Source of the DNA: Candidatus Bathyarchaeum tardum
GTDB taxonomy: Archaea; Thermoproteota; Bathyarchaeia; Bathyarchaeales; Bathyarchaeaceae
Direction of reading: 5' to 3'
Length of the DNA stretch: 64,000 nucleotides
NCBI GenBank assembly: GCA_029762755.1
Contig: JARVGH010000003.1
Coordinates: 62,001 to 126,000 of the forward strand
The translations under genes and the position numbers were made by a program. This document shows, in pieces, positions 50,700 through 59,837 of the stretch. Every line of letters begins with the position of its first letter. Within the stretch, counting starts at the first letter, position 1. The notes beneath the pieces are model-generated. The model was not told the origin of the DNA, ran no database searches, and saw nothing but the letters and a program-made list of their open reading frames with translations.

Positions 50700-53600
50700 T
50701 TGACGATTCCCATGAGCAAGGAATACAAGCAATACGCAGACAGTTTAGAGAAACAGCTTGAAGACATCTACGCCGTAGTAACCAAAGCAAGAAAAAAAGG
50801 CTTAGATCCTGCTTTGGTTCCCGAACCCGAGGTTGCTAAAGACTTAGCTGCCTTGGTAGAGGGTCTTGTTGGACCCCCTGGTGTTGCTGAAAGTATTCGG
50901 GACTTAACCAAAACCCTATCTCGTGAGGCTCTTACTTTCAAGATTACTGAACAGATAATAAATGGAAAATTCGGAGTAATGGATTCTCGGGAAGCTGGAG
51001 AACAAGCCATGAGAACCGCTCTTGCCATATTAACTGAAGGAATAACTGCTGCTCCTATACAAGGTATCGCAAAAGTAGACATTAAGACAAATTCTGATCG
51101 TACACGGTATTTGGCAATATACTATGCAGGACCAATACGTTCAGCAGGTGGCACCGAACAAGCTTTAACCATAATTGTTGGCGACCATATTCGCAGATTA
51201 CTTAAACTGGATCGTTACAAACCTACAGAGGATGAAATTGGGCGATTTATTGAAGAAATTCGTTTGTTTGAACGCTCAATTGCACGTTTCCAATATCACA
51301 TCTCAGACGAAGAACTACGGAGAGGTCTACAAAATATTCCTGTGGAAGTAACTGGCACTGAATCCGATCCTGTTGAAGTTTCAACTTTCAGGAATCTGCC
51401 ACGAATTGAAACAAACAATGTTCGGGGTGGCGCTTTGCGCGTAGTGAATGACGGAATAGTTGGTCGAGCAGCAAAAGTATTAACTACTATTGAAAAACTT
51501 CAGATACCTGGTTGGGAGTGGCTCGGAAACCTCAAAGAGTTTTCGAAGAAAAAGAAATCTGGATTTATGGCTGACGTAATCGCTGGTCGACCAATTTTTT
51601 CGTTTCCTTCTCGGTTTGGAGGTTTTAGGCTTCGTTATGGGCGGTCTAGGAACACTGGTCTGGCTGCTGTTGGGATTCACCCTGCAACCATGTTAACTGT
51701 TCAGAACTTTCTTGCAGCAGGAACTCAACTACGTTTAGAAGGTCCAGGAAAAGGAGGAATTACTGTTCCCGTAGACAGTATCGAGCCACCTGTTGTTCGA
51801 CTTAAAAATGGCTCAGTTGTTCGTGTTACTCTTCAAAATTTTGATTCCATCAACAAAATGATTGACAAAATCCTATTTTTGGGCGATATCTTGATTGGTT
51901 TTGGTGATTTTCTATATACTAACAAGCCTCTTCGTCCGGCAGGATATAACGAGGAATGGTGGGGTGAAGAACTTACCGTGGCTGTAGATGAAAAGTTTAG
52001 TGGTGATTTAGATAAAACTGCCAAAGCATTGGGGCTGGAAAAATCTTTTCTAGAAAAAATTTTGATTGACGTATACCAAAACACGCCCCCCCTCCCTGAT
52101 GCCCTTCAGCTTTCTTCGATTTTGGGTGTTCCTCTTCATCCATTTTATACTTATTTTTGGGAAACTCTTTCTGCAGAAGAATTTGTGGCTTTAAGGAACT
52201 GGTTGTTAGCTTCTGAAATCAAAGTTGAAAATAACACTGTGCAAGAGATTGTTGGTGTGAAAGATAAATCAATTAAATTTATTCTTGAAAAGCTATGTAT
52301 TCAGCATGAATTAATTTTGAATACGGTGAAGATCGGGGGTGATGAAGCTCACATTTTCGCTTTTTGTCTTGGATTTAACAAACCTGATTGTACAATTGAA
52401 TCTTCAGAAACTGTTCAAGATATTATACGAAATCTCACTGGGCTTATTGTTAAGCCAAAAGGTGTTAGTTTTGTTGGGGCTAGAATGGGTCGCCCAGAAA
52501 AAGCCAAACATCGAGAAATGAAACCCCTTGTTCATACTTTGTTTCCGGTTGGTCTGGCTGGGGGGTCTCGTCGTAATCTTATTGATGCTTCAAAAAAAGT
52601 TGCAATCGAAGTAGATCTTGTTAAGCGTCGTTGTGTTAAATGTAATGCACCAAGTTTCACCCTTAAATGTGTTCAATGTGGCTCAGACACTGTTCTAGAG
52701 AAAACTTGCCCTCAGTGTGGTAGAACCTTAGATCTAAATGAATGCCCTGCATGTAAAACTTCGACCCGAAGCTACGCTAGACAAGAAGTTGACATCCGAG
52801 GCTTATTGTCTATGGCTTGTAAGAATCTAGGTCTTCCAATGCTCAGCCTTTTCAAGGGGGTAAAAGGCATGACAAATGAAACAAAAACTCCTGAAATACT
52901 GGAAAAAGGGCTTTTACGGGCAAAACATGGTTTGTCTGTTTTTAAGGATGGTACAATCCGATTTGATGCTACTAATGCTCCTCTTTCACATTTTACCCCT
53001 AAAGAGGTTGGCGTTACAGTTGAACAAATCAAAGCAAATGGTTACTCGCATGATTACAAAGGAAACCCCTTAACCACCCCTGAACAAATTTGTGAACTCA
53101 AAGTTCAAGATATTGTTATCCCTCGAAAATGTGCAACTTATTTTCTTAAAGTCGCCAATTTCTTGGATGAACTACTTGAAAAAGTGTACAAACTGCAAAA
53201 ATACTACAACTTGACAAAATCCAGTGATCTTGTGGGTTGTCTAGTTATTGGGTTGGCTCCTCACACTTCTGTTGGCATTGTTGGTCGAATTATTGGTTTT
53301 ACACCTTTGAACGTTATTTATGCTCATCATATGTGGCATTCTGCAAAACGACGAGATTGTGACGGCGATGAAGATGCAGTAATTTTAGGTATGGATGCAA
53401 TCTTGAATTTCTCCAAGGAGTTTCTTCCTTCCCAAATCGGCGGAATTATGGACGCTCCAATTTTGATTATTCCTGTTGTAAATCCCTTAGAAGTACAGCG
53501 GCAAGCCCACGAAGTAGATGTAACAGGAAAATATCCTCTAGAGTTTTACCAAAAAGCCTTGGAAGAAGCAGACACTCGGCAAACAATGGGTATTATTGAC

Positions 53601-54110
53601 GTTATTGCAGATCGGTTGAACACTCCCGCTCAGTTTGAGGGTTTCAAGTACACCATTCCTGTTTCAAATATTAACATGGGCAACACTGAGAGTGTTTACA
53701 AAAAATTTGGTAAAATGATTGATAAAATGCACAGCCAGCTTGTTTTGGCAGAAAAAATTGCTGCCGTAGACGCTGACGTGGTGGCTAGAAAGGTTTTGAC
53801 TACCCATTTCATTCGTGATATTGCGGGAAATCTTCGTGCTTTTACAACTCAGCAGTTTCGATGCAAAGGTTGTAATCGAAAATTCAGGAGAATGCCTCTT
53901 ATTGGTAAATGTCCTTCTTGCAACAGTGATTTGATTCTCACTGTTTATCGGGGTGGAATTGAAAAATACTTAATCGCAGCAACACGGCTGGTTGAAAAAT
54001 ATGGTTTACTAGATTACTATGCACAGCGTCTCAATATGGTAGAAGAAGAAATTTTAACATTGTTTGAAGGCAAGAAACCTCGTCAATGTAGTCTTGAAGC
54101 TTTTTCATAA
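50700..54110 (+). CDS. dp2: DNA polymerase D large subunit DP2
   Basis: DP2 is the catalytic subunit of PolD with a two-barrel polymerase core like multisubunit RNA polymerases. The catalytic acids are in AKRRDCDGDEDAVILG. Zinc sites include CVKCNAPSFTLKCVQCG, CPQCGRTLDLNECPAC and a late CKGCNRKFRR...CPSC. There is no intein. The last residues, QCSLEAFS, fit a PIP box (Q-x2-L-x2-F) for PCNA binding. TTG at 50700 is supported by GGAG at 50689-50692. ATG at 50712 is the alternative. Confidence 0.96.
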   Translation: MTIPMSKEYKQYADSLEKQLEDIYAVVTKARKKGLDPALVPEPEVAKDLAALVEGLVGPPGVAESIRDLTKTLSREALTFKITEQIINGKFGVMDSREAGEQAMRTALAILTEGITAAPIQGIAKVDIKTNSDRTRYLAIYYAGPIRSAGGTEQALTIIVGDHIRRLLKLDRYKPTEDEIGRFIEEIRLFERSIARFQYHISDEELRRGLQNIPVEVTGTESDPVEVSTFRNLPRIETNNVRGGALRVVNDGIVGRAAKVLTTIEKLQIPGWEWLGNLKEFSKKKKSGFMADVIAGRPIFSFPSRFGGFRLRYGRSRNTGLAAVGIHPATMLTVQNFLAAGTQLRLEGPGKGGITVPVDSIEPPVVRLKNGSVVRVTLQNFDSINKMIDKILFLGDILIGFGDFLYTNKPLRPAGYNEEWWGEELTVAVDEKFSGDLDKTAKALGLEKSFLEKILIDVYQNTPPLPDALQLSSILGVPLHPFYTYFWETLSAEEFVALRNWLLASEIKVENNTVQEIVGVKDKSIKFILEKLCIQHELILNTVKIGGDEAHIFAFCLGFNKPDCTIESSETVQDIIRNLTGLIVKPKGVSFVGARMGRPEKAKHREMKPLVHTLFPVGLAGGSRRNLIDASKKVAIEVDLVKRRCVKCNAPSFTLKCVQCGSDTVLEKTCPQCGRTLDLNECPACKTSTRSYARQEVDIRGLLSMACKNLGLPMLSLFKGVKGMTNETKTPEILEKGLLRAKHGLSVFKDGTIRFDATNAPLSHFTPKEVGVTVEQIKANGYSHDYKGNPLTTPEQICELKVQDIVIPRKCATYFLKVANFLDELLEKVYKLQKYYNLTKSSDLVGCLVIGLAPHTSVGIVGRIIGFTPLNVIYAHHMWHSAKRRDCDGDEDAVILGMDAILNFSKEFLPSQIGGIMDAPILIIPVVNPLEVQRQAHEVDVTGKYPLEFYQKALEEADTRQTMGIIDVIADRLNTPAQFEGFKYTIPVSNINMGNTESVYKKFGKMIDKMHSQLVLAEKIAAVDADVVARKVLTTHFIRDIAGNLRAFTTQQFRCKGCNRKFRRMPLIGKCPSCNSDLILTVYRGGIEKYLIAATRLVEKYGLLDYYAQRLNMVEEEILTLFEGKKPRQCSLEAFS

Positions 54111-54166
54111 TTTCTAAGTTGATGTAAATCTTTTTTGATTTAAACTCTAACATACTTTGAGCAAGA

Positions 54167-54439
54167 ATGTTCCACTTTAACTATCATCCAAATGCTTTCC
54201 TAACTTCAATAAAAAATATTCGACCTGGTTTGGTCGCTAGAACAAAAATTATTGCTGTTCTTGAGGATGAAGTGTCTAAAACTACGAAGATTTCTAAAAA
54301 AGCAGAACTTAGTTATCCTGTTGTTCTTTATCATTTGCATCTACTTGAAACTGAAAACATCGTGCGCCACATAGGCAAACGGCGGTATCTTTGGAAATTA
54401 ACTGGTACAGGACAACAAAGATTGATTTACACCCTTTAG
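54167..54439 (+). CDS. ArsR-like winged-helix protein
   Basis: The 90-residue protein is essentially one winged helix: RTKIIAVLEDEVSKTTKISK, then KAELSYPVVLYHLHLLETEN (recognition helix SYPVVLYHLHLL) and the wing IVRHIGKRRYLWKLTGTGQQ. There are no metal-site cysteines, so it is not a metal sensor of the classical type. It is 56 bases after dp2 and may be co-transcribed. The target is unknown. Confidence 0.75.
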   Translation: MFHFNYHPNAFLTSIKNIRPGLVARTKIIAVLEDEVSKTTKISKKAELSYPVVLYHLHLLETENIVRHIGKRRYLWKLTGTGQQRLIYTL

Positions 54440-54723
54440 AATGGACAATCACAAGGGTTTAGTTTACATTTTGGACATTTATTGTCATATTTTGATCGTG
54501 CAGCTTTTTCCAAATCGATACCCACGACGTTTGCCAATGAAGCTAACCATGCCAAAACGTCGGCAAACTCTTTTTCTGCTTCTTGCATGTTTTCTTCTTT
54601 TAGAGCCTCTCTTAGTTCTTGCACTTCGTCTTCAAGCCAAGATAATGTTTTTTCTTGACCCCTTTCTGCATCCCGCGAAAAATATAGCTGTTTCATCAGT
54701 TTTTGGAATTCATTGATATCCAT
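54436..54723 (-). CDS. MazG-like nucleotide pyrophosphohydrolase
   Basis: The 95-residue helical protein has the MazG/all-alpha NTP-PPase metal motif WLEDEVQELREAL (ExxxE) and the second EFADVLAWLASLAN (ExxD). It would hydrolyse non-canonical or excess dNTPs. The C-terminus CPKCKLNPCDCPF adds four Cys, an unusual tail that could bind zinc. It ends 4 bases inside the convergent winged-helix gene and is the last gene downstream of trpA. Confidence 0.85.
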   Translation of the reverse strand: MDINEFQKLMKQLYFSRDAERGQEKTLSWLEDEVQELREALKEENMQEAEKEFADVLAWLASLANVVGIDLEKAARSKYDNKCPKCKLNPCDCPF

Positions 54724-54763
54724 TTATGTGTCCTCATTGTTAAAATGCAAATCTACATTTGTT

Positions 54764-55588
54764 TTAGATTTTTCTTTGTTTATAGCCTTCGATGCACCCT
54801 TTTTTTATCTGGGTTACTAATTTGGCAATCTCGGGCAGTGTTTTTACAGGGGTTTCCAAGTTTTTCTCGTACACTTTAGCGTATACGCTTCCTGCTATTG
54901 CTCCGTCTGCGCCTGCGGCAACTACGTTTGCGGCTTGTTCTTTGGTTGAAATTCCAAACCCCGCTAACAGTGGCATGTCTGTGTGTTTTCTTACCCGTTC
55001 AACTAGTTTGAATGTTGAATCGCCTATGCTTTCTCTTACTCCGGTGACGCCTTCAACCCCGATAACATAAAGAAAACCCGATGCAATGTCTGCAATTTTT
55101 TTTAATCTGTCTTCTGTTGTTGTTGGTGCTACTTGGAATATGGGGTGAATTCCTGTCTTTTTTCCTTCAGTTAACAAAACATCTGCTTCTTCAACAGGAA
55201 CATTAGGCACAATTATCGCTTGAGCCCCTGCTTCCTTTATTTTATTCAAGAATTTCCCAACTCCCATCACATACGGGATGTTATAGTATGTTGTAACTAC
55301 AATCGGATTTTCTATGCCTTTTGCTCTTATCTTTTTGATTCCTTCAATACATTTGTTTGGTGTAATACCGTTTTGAAGTGCCCTTTCACATACTCCCTGA
55401 AAAGTCGGTCCATCTGCTGTTGGATCAGAAAAAGGAATTCCAAATTCAAGGATGTCTGATCCGTTTTCTACTAGTGTCTCTAACAGTTTAAGTGAAAACT
55501 CTTCGTGGGGGTCACCATAATAAACATGAGGCATATGTGCCCCTTCCCCTTTGTTTGTTAGTTCTTTGAATTTGTCTTCAAGCTTCAT
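54764..55588 (-). CDS. trpA: Tryptophan synthase alpha chain
   Basis: TrpA cleaves indole-3-glycerol phosphate to indole. The catalytic Glu lies in ILEFGIPFSDPTADGPTFQG, the Asp equivalent region in VPNVPVEEAD, and the phosphate site is GFGISTKEQAANV. ATG 55588 has GAGGT six bases upstream, and its start overlaps the end of trpB. Last biosynthetic gene of the trpEGDCFBA operon. Confidence 0.95.
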   Translation of the reverse strand: MKLEDKFKELTNKGEGAHMPHVYYGDPHEEFSLKLLETLVENGSDILEFGIPFSDPTADGPTFQGVCERALQNGITPNKCIEGIKKIRAKGIENPIVVTTYYNIPYVMGVGKFLNKIKEAGAQAIIVPNVPVEEADVLLTEGKKTGIHPIFQVAPTTTEDRLKKIADIASGFLYVIGVEGVTGVRESIGDSTFKLVERVRKHTDMPLLAGFGISTKEQAANVVAAGADGAIAGSVYAKVYEKNLETPVKTLPEIAKLVTQIKKGCIEGYKQRKI

Positions 55589-56750
55589 CAAAATACCTCA
55601 CAATGGTTTCTAGGTCCTTGTCGCCTCTGCCTGAAAAATTCAAAACAACCACTTCGTCTTTTGCGAATTCATCTTTGTTGTCCACCATATACGCAATGGC
55701 ATGAGCAGTTTCAAGAGCAGGAATCAACCCTTCAGTGCGACACATCACCTTTACTGCTTCAAACACTTGATTGTCAAAGGCACAACTAGCCTTTACTCTA
55801 CCTCTGTCTACCAGTCCTGAAATTTCTGGACCTCTTCCAGGATAGTTAAGTCCTGCGGCTCTGGTTCGGGACGGCTTTATCTGGCCATTTTCATCTTGTA
55901 GAACCTGCATTACTGCTCCGTGAAGAATTCCTGGTTTGCCGATTTTGAAAGCTGCAGCGCTGTTGTCGGCTTCTAGGTTTTCTCCTCCCCCTTCAACAAA
56001 AACCAGTTTGACCTCTTTTTCTTTGAGGAATGATTTGAAAGCTCCTAAGGCGTTGCTGCCTCCACTTCCGCAGGCTACTATTCTGTCTGGAAATCTGCCT
56101 TCTTTTTCTAGGATTTGTTTTTTGATTTCTTTTCCGATAACACTTTGGAATGTTGCCACAATTTCTGGGTACGGTCGAGGACCAACAGTTGACCCCATTA
56201 GATAATGAGTAGTTGTTGAGCAAGTTGTCCATTTTCGTAAGGTGTCTGAAACTGCATCTTTTAGCACTCCCATTCCAATGTTAACGGGGGTTACTTTTGC
56301 TCCTAATAGTTTGATTCGTTTGACATTGCTTGCCTGTCGAATAATGTCTTTTGATCCCATGAAAACTTCTGTTTCTAATCCGCAGACGTTTCCTGCCATG
56401 GCTGTTGCCAGACCATGTTGGCCTGCTGCGGTTTCGGTTATCATTCGTGTTTTTCCCATTTCTTTTGTGAGCAAGGCTTGCCCAAGGGAGTTATTGAGTT
56501 TGTGTGAGCCTCCGCAGACTAGGTCTTCTCGTTTGAGGTAAACTTTGCACCCGATGAGTTTGCTAAAGTTTCTTGCATAATAAAGAGAAGTTGGTCGTCC
56601 TGCGTAATCTCTTAGTAACTGGTTGAGTTTTTCTTGAAATTCTGGAGTTGGATAATGTTTTTCAAAGGCATCTTCTAATTCGATTAGAATTGGCATCAGT
56701 ATTTCGTTCACGTATTGTCCGCCAAATTTTCCAAATTTTCCTTTCGTCAA
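55578..56750 (-). CDS. trpB: Tryptophan synthase beta chain
   Basis: TrpB is the PLP enzyme that joins indole and serine. GKFGKFGGQYVNEIL is the N-terminal signature. The PLP Lys is in GGSHKLNNSLGQALL, with the active-site Glu in ITETAAGQHGLATA and the phosphate loop CGSGGSNALG. The usual NHTGAHK reads VCGGSHK here. The frame extends upstream to 56804 inside trpF, but TTG at 56750 with AGGTG about eight bases before it gives the normal start. Confidence 0.95.
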   Translation of the reverse strand: MTKGKFGKFGGQYVNEILMPILIELEDAFEKHYPTPEFQEKLNQLLRDYAGRPTSLYYARNFSKLIGCKVYLKREDLVCGGSHKLNNSLGQALLTKEMGKTRMITETAAGQHGLATAMAGNVCGLETEVFMGSKDIIRQASNVKRIKLLGAKVTPVNIGMGVLKDAVSDTLRKWTTCSTTTHYLMGSTVGPRPYPEIVATFQSVIGKEIKKQILEKEGRFPDRIVACGSGGSNALGAFKSFLKEKEVKLVFVEGGGENLEADNSAAAFKIGKPGILHGAVMQVLQDENGQIKPSRTRAAGLNYPGRGPEISGLVDRGRVKASCAFDNQVFEAVKVMCRTEGLIPALETAHAIAYMVDNKDEFAKDEVVVLNFSGRGDKDLETIVRYFDEA

Positions 56751-56760
56751 AATATTACAC

Positions 56761-57420
56761 CTATTTTTGTAGTTTAATCTCTTTTGCGTTTTCAACAAAA
56801 ACATGAATTTTATTATGGTCTTTTATTCCAGGGCTGGTTTCAACTCCACTAGCAACATCGACCGCGTACGGTTTTACTGCTAAAATTGCTTCTTTGACAT
56901 TTTCTGGCTTTAATCCACCTGCCAAAATCACTGGAACTGGAGCAACTGCTTCTTTGATTTGTTGGCTTACTGTCCAGTCATGAGTTTTTCCTGTTCCACC
57001 GTACTGATTTTTTGTGAAAGAATCCAAAAGAACCGCATCAAACTGTTTCAATTCTTCTATGTTTTCTTCTTCTAGGATGTCTGGTTTCACATAAACGGTT
57101 TTTACTAAACAAGTATCCGTTACTTTTTCATGAACTTGGGAAAAAACAAATTTTTTCTTTCCATGAATTTGGATTACAGATGGCTTAAGTGTTTCACAGA
57201 TTTCAACTATATCTTTAACACTTTCTGGAGCCGTAACAACTACACTGTCAACAAAAACTGGAACTAAATCCAACAAAGTTTTTACCTTTTCTAGGGTCAG
57301 ATTCCTTGGCGACGACGGAACCCCCACAAGAAAACCAACAGCATCCGCTCCTGCATCTACCGCAACAGTCAAGTCTTCTTTTCGGGTTATTCCACAGATT
57401 TTTACTCTAACCTCTCTCAT
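56761..57420 (-). CDS. trpF: Phosphoribosylanthranilate isomerase
   Basis: The 219-residue TIM barrel begins VKICGITRKEDLTVAVDAGA, the TrpF signature with the catalytic Cys. It has the DAVLLDSFTKNQYGGTGKT region with the catalytic Asp and LAGGLKPENVKEAI plus DVASGVETSPGIKDHNKI at the phosphate end. ATG 57420 overlaps the trpC stop (ATGA). Confidence 0.95.
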   Translation of the reverse strand: MREVRVKICGITRKEDLTVAVDAGADAVGFLVGVPSSPRNLTLEKVKTLLDLVPVFVDSVVVTAPESVKDIVEICETLKPSVIQIHGKKKFVFSQVHEKVTDTCLVKTVYVKPDILEEENIEELKQFDAVLLDSFTKNQYGGTGKTHDWTVSQQIKEAVAPVPVILAGGLKPENVKEAILAVKPYAVDVASGVETSPGIKDHNKIHVFVENAKEIKLQK

Positions 57421-58196
57421 TGGGCGTTAACAAACTCCTTAACAGTTTTTTCTAGGTTATCCGACATCATAATCGAAGAACCAATTAAAAAAGCATCAGC
57501 GCCACAGTTCCGCAAAAAAACTATGTCAGACGGAACCAATATGCCGCTTTCACTGACGACAACTTTGTTTTTTGTTTTAATTTTTTCCAAGATTTTTTCG
57601 GTTGTTTTGATATGCACTTCAAGCGTTCTTAAATCCCGATTGTTAATACCAACCAAATCTGCATCAGTTTGTAATGCAGAGTTAAACTCAGATTCGTTAT
57701 GTGTTTCCAATAAAACTTCAAGATTTTTTGAATGAGCAAGTGCAATCATACCTTCTAAACTTTCTTCACAATAGCCTCGGTCAAAAAGGGCTTTTATCAA
57801 CAAAACAACATTTGCACCAAGTTTAGACCCCGCTTCAATCTGTACCGGACTGAGGATTATGTCTTTCATTAGAATTGGTAACTTTATTACATCTCTGATT
57901 TTAATTAAATAATTAAGGGAACCCTTGAATTGCTTGGGTTCAGTTAAAACAGACAAACCAGTTGCTCCACCCTTTTTCATGGCTTTTGCGATTTCTGCTG
58001 GATCAAAACCTGTTTTAATAGTTCCTCTGGATGGTGAGGCAGCCTTCACTTCAGAAATTACTGCGTTTTGTTTTTGTTCTATAACTGCTTGTTTAAGACT
58101 AACCGAAAAGAAACTGTTCTTTCTTGAAATTTCATAGTATCCTTCTGCAATAGTTTCTTTAGCATCCTGTGCTAGCTTGTCAAGAAAATCAGACAT
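57417..58196 (-). CDS. trpC: Indole-3-glycerol phosphate synthase
   Basis: It cyclises CdRP to indole-3-glycerol phosphate. VISEVKAASPSRGTI carries the first catalytic Glu and Lys, LPILMKDIILSPVQI the second Lys, and VGINNRDLRTLEV and VVSESGILVPSDI the substrate contacts. The ATG at 58196 lies in the end of trpD, and the upstream frame to 58217 is inside trpD. Confidence 0.95.
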   Translation of the reverse strand: MSDFLDKLAQDAKETIAEGYYEISRKNSFFSVSLKQAVIEQKQNAVISEVKAASPSRGTIKTGFDPAEIAKAMKKGGATGLSVLTEPKQFKGSLNYLIKIRDVIKLPILMKDIILSPVQIEAGSKLGANVVLLIKALFDRGYCEESLEGMIALAHSKNLEVLLETHNESEFNSALQTDADLVGINNRDLRTLEVHIKTTEKILEKIKTKNKVVVSESGILVPSDIVFLRNCGADAFLIGSSIMMSDNLEKTVKEFVNAQ

Positions 58197-59250
58197 ATTT
58201 TGTTTCCAACTCTTCAAGTTTAGTTAGGTCTCCACCGGAAAATTTGACAAGCTCCTTAAGTTTTTGGTATGCTTTACCGTTTTCAATTGCTTCTTTTGCT
58301 AGTTCAATTCCATAGCCAAAGTCATCAGCTTTACCCCCCACTATGATTGCAGCTGCACCATTAATTTGCACAATGTCCCGTTTAGGATCATTAGACTCAG
58401 TCATGCCATACAAGAGTTTGAACATTAAATCAGCGCTCTGTTCTGGTCTAACTCCTTCGATGTCTTTTAGTTTAGCCTGTTTTACGCCAAAATCCTTGGG
58501 AGCCATTTCTATGTTTGTAACTTTGTTATTTCTTAACCAAGAAATACGGGTCTTGCCAATGGTTGAAATTTCATCCAATCCATTCAAGCCGTGAACAACC
58601 ATTGCCTCTTCACTGCCTAGATTTTTGAGAGAATTAGCAAGAGGCTCTGTAAGTTTGGCATCATAAACTCCTAAAAGTTGGGCATTCGCGTCTGCAGGGT
58701 TAGTTAATGGACCAAGAACGTTGAAAACTGTGCGTATTCCGAGCTCTCTTCGTGGACCAATGGCATACTTCATTGCTGGATGAAAAGCAGGTGCAAACAT
58801 GAAACCTACTCCAACTTCTTCAATTGACTTTTTTACATTTTTTGGTTCCAAGTTAAGGTTAAGCCCCAACTCTTCTAACACATCGGCGCTGCCGCATTTG
58901 CTGGTCACTGACCTGTTTCCATGTTTAGCCACTGAAATATCTGCTCCTGCAACAACAAAAGCTGCAATTGTGCTAATATTGAATGTTTTAATTTTATCTC
59001 CACCCGTTCCACAGGTGTCAACCAGTCGACCTTTGACTCTGGGATGAATTTGGTTGCAGCATTCTTTCATTATTGTAGTGAAACCTGTGATTTCTATGCT
59101 TGTTTCCCCTTTAATCCTAAGAGCCGTCAAAAATGCGCCAATTTGGGCGTTTGTTGCTTCACCAGACATTATTTCTTTCATAACAGTTGTTGACTCCTCA
59201 TAAGTTAAGGCAGTACCATCAATCATTTTTTGCATGCTCTCTTTGATCAT
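58189..59250 (-). CDS. trpD: Anthranilate phosphoribosyltransferase
   Basis: It joins anthranilate to PRPP. The PRPP loop is DTCGTGGDKIKTFNIST. KHGNRSVTSKCGSADVLEEL and MFAPAFHPAMKYAIGPRREL (anthranilate channel) follow, then FNVLGPLTNPA. The length of 353 is normal. ATG 59250 overlaps the trpG stop. Confidence 0.95.
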   Translation of the reverse strand: MIKESMQKMIDGTALTYEESTTVMKEIMSGEATNAQIGAFLTALRIKGETSIEITGFTTIMKECCNQIHPRVKGRLVDTCGTGGDKIKTFNISTIAAFVVAGADISVAKHGNRSVTSKCGSADVLEELGLNLNLEPKNVKKSIEEVGVGFMFAPAFHPAMKYAIGPRRELGIRTVFNVLGPLTNPADANAQLLGVYDAKLTEPLANSLKNLGSEEAMVVHGLNGLDEISTIGKTRISWLRNNKVTNIEMAPKDFGVKQAKLKDIEGVRPEQSADLMFKLLYGMTESNDPKRDIVQINGAAAIIVGGKADDFGYGIELAKEAIENGKAYQKLKELVKFSGGDLTKLEELETKYV

Positions 59251-59837
59251 TTTGTGTTTCTTCCCTCAAGAAAATTTTTGATGATTTTTTTTCCGTCTTC
59301 ACACAATATGGATTCAGGATGGAATTGAACACCCGTTATGGGGTATTCTTTGTGACGAACCGCCATAATCTCCCCATCATCTACAGATTTGGCACTTACT
59401 TCAATACACGACGGAATTGATGATTTTTGCCCAACAAGGGAATGATAACGAGTTGCAGTAAACGGATTTTTTACCCCTTCAAACAAGCCTTTGCTATCAT
59501 GCTTTATTCTACTCGTTTTACCATGCATCAATCTGCTGGCGCGAACGACTTTTCCCCCAAAAACCGAAATTATCCCTTGATTTCCCAGACAAACTCCTAA
59601 AGTGGGCGTTTTACAGCTCATCTCTTTTAGTACTGCAGAACAAACTCCAAAAAAGTGTGGGTCTTCTGGGGTTCCTGGACCTGGAGAAATTACTATTCTT
59701 TCAGGATTCAGTTCCATTGCTTGTTGCAATGTCAGTTGGTCGTTTCTATAAACTATTGGGTCGCCTCCGAGTTCTCCGATGTACTGGACAAGATTATAAA
59801 CAAAGGAATCGTAATTGTCGATAACTAACACTTTCAC
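59247..59837 (-). CDS. trpG: Anthranilate synthase glutamine amidotransferase subunit
   Basis: The 196-residue class I amidotransferase has VIDNYDSFVYNLVQYIGELG, VISPGPGTPEDP, the nucleophile Cys in TLGVCLGNQGI and the catalytic His-Glu in GVQFHPESIL. The Cys is followed by LGNQG where most TrpG have LGHQ. The start is GTG at 59837 overlapping the trpE stop (GTGA). Confidence 0.94.
   Translation of the reverse strand: MKVLVIDNYDSFVYNLVQYIGELGGDPIVYRNDQLTLQQAMELNPERIVISPGPGTPEDPHFFGVCSAVLKEMSCKTPTLGVCLGNQGIISVFGGKVVRASRLMHGKTSRIKHDSKGLFEGVKNPFTATRYHSLVGQKSSIPSCIEVSAKSVDDGEIMAVRHKEYPITGVQFHPESILCEDGKKIIKNFLEGRNTK

Noticed and set aside
50623-50712. Near-identical ACCCTTGACGATTCC and ACCCTTTTGACGATTCCC before dp2 as a repeat element
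   Set aside because: Only two short copies 70 bases apart exist. Probably a small local duplication around the translation start.
50700-54110. Intein in DP2
   Set aside because: The protein is of normal length and the catalytic and zinc motifs are uninterrupted.
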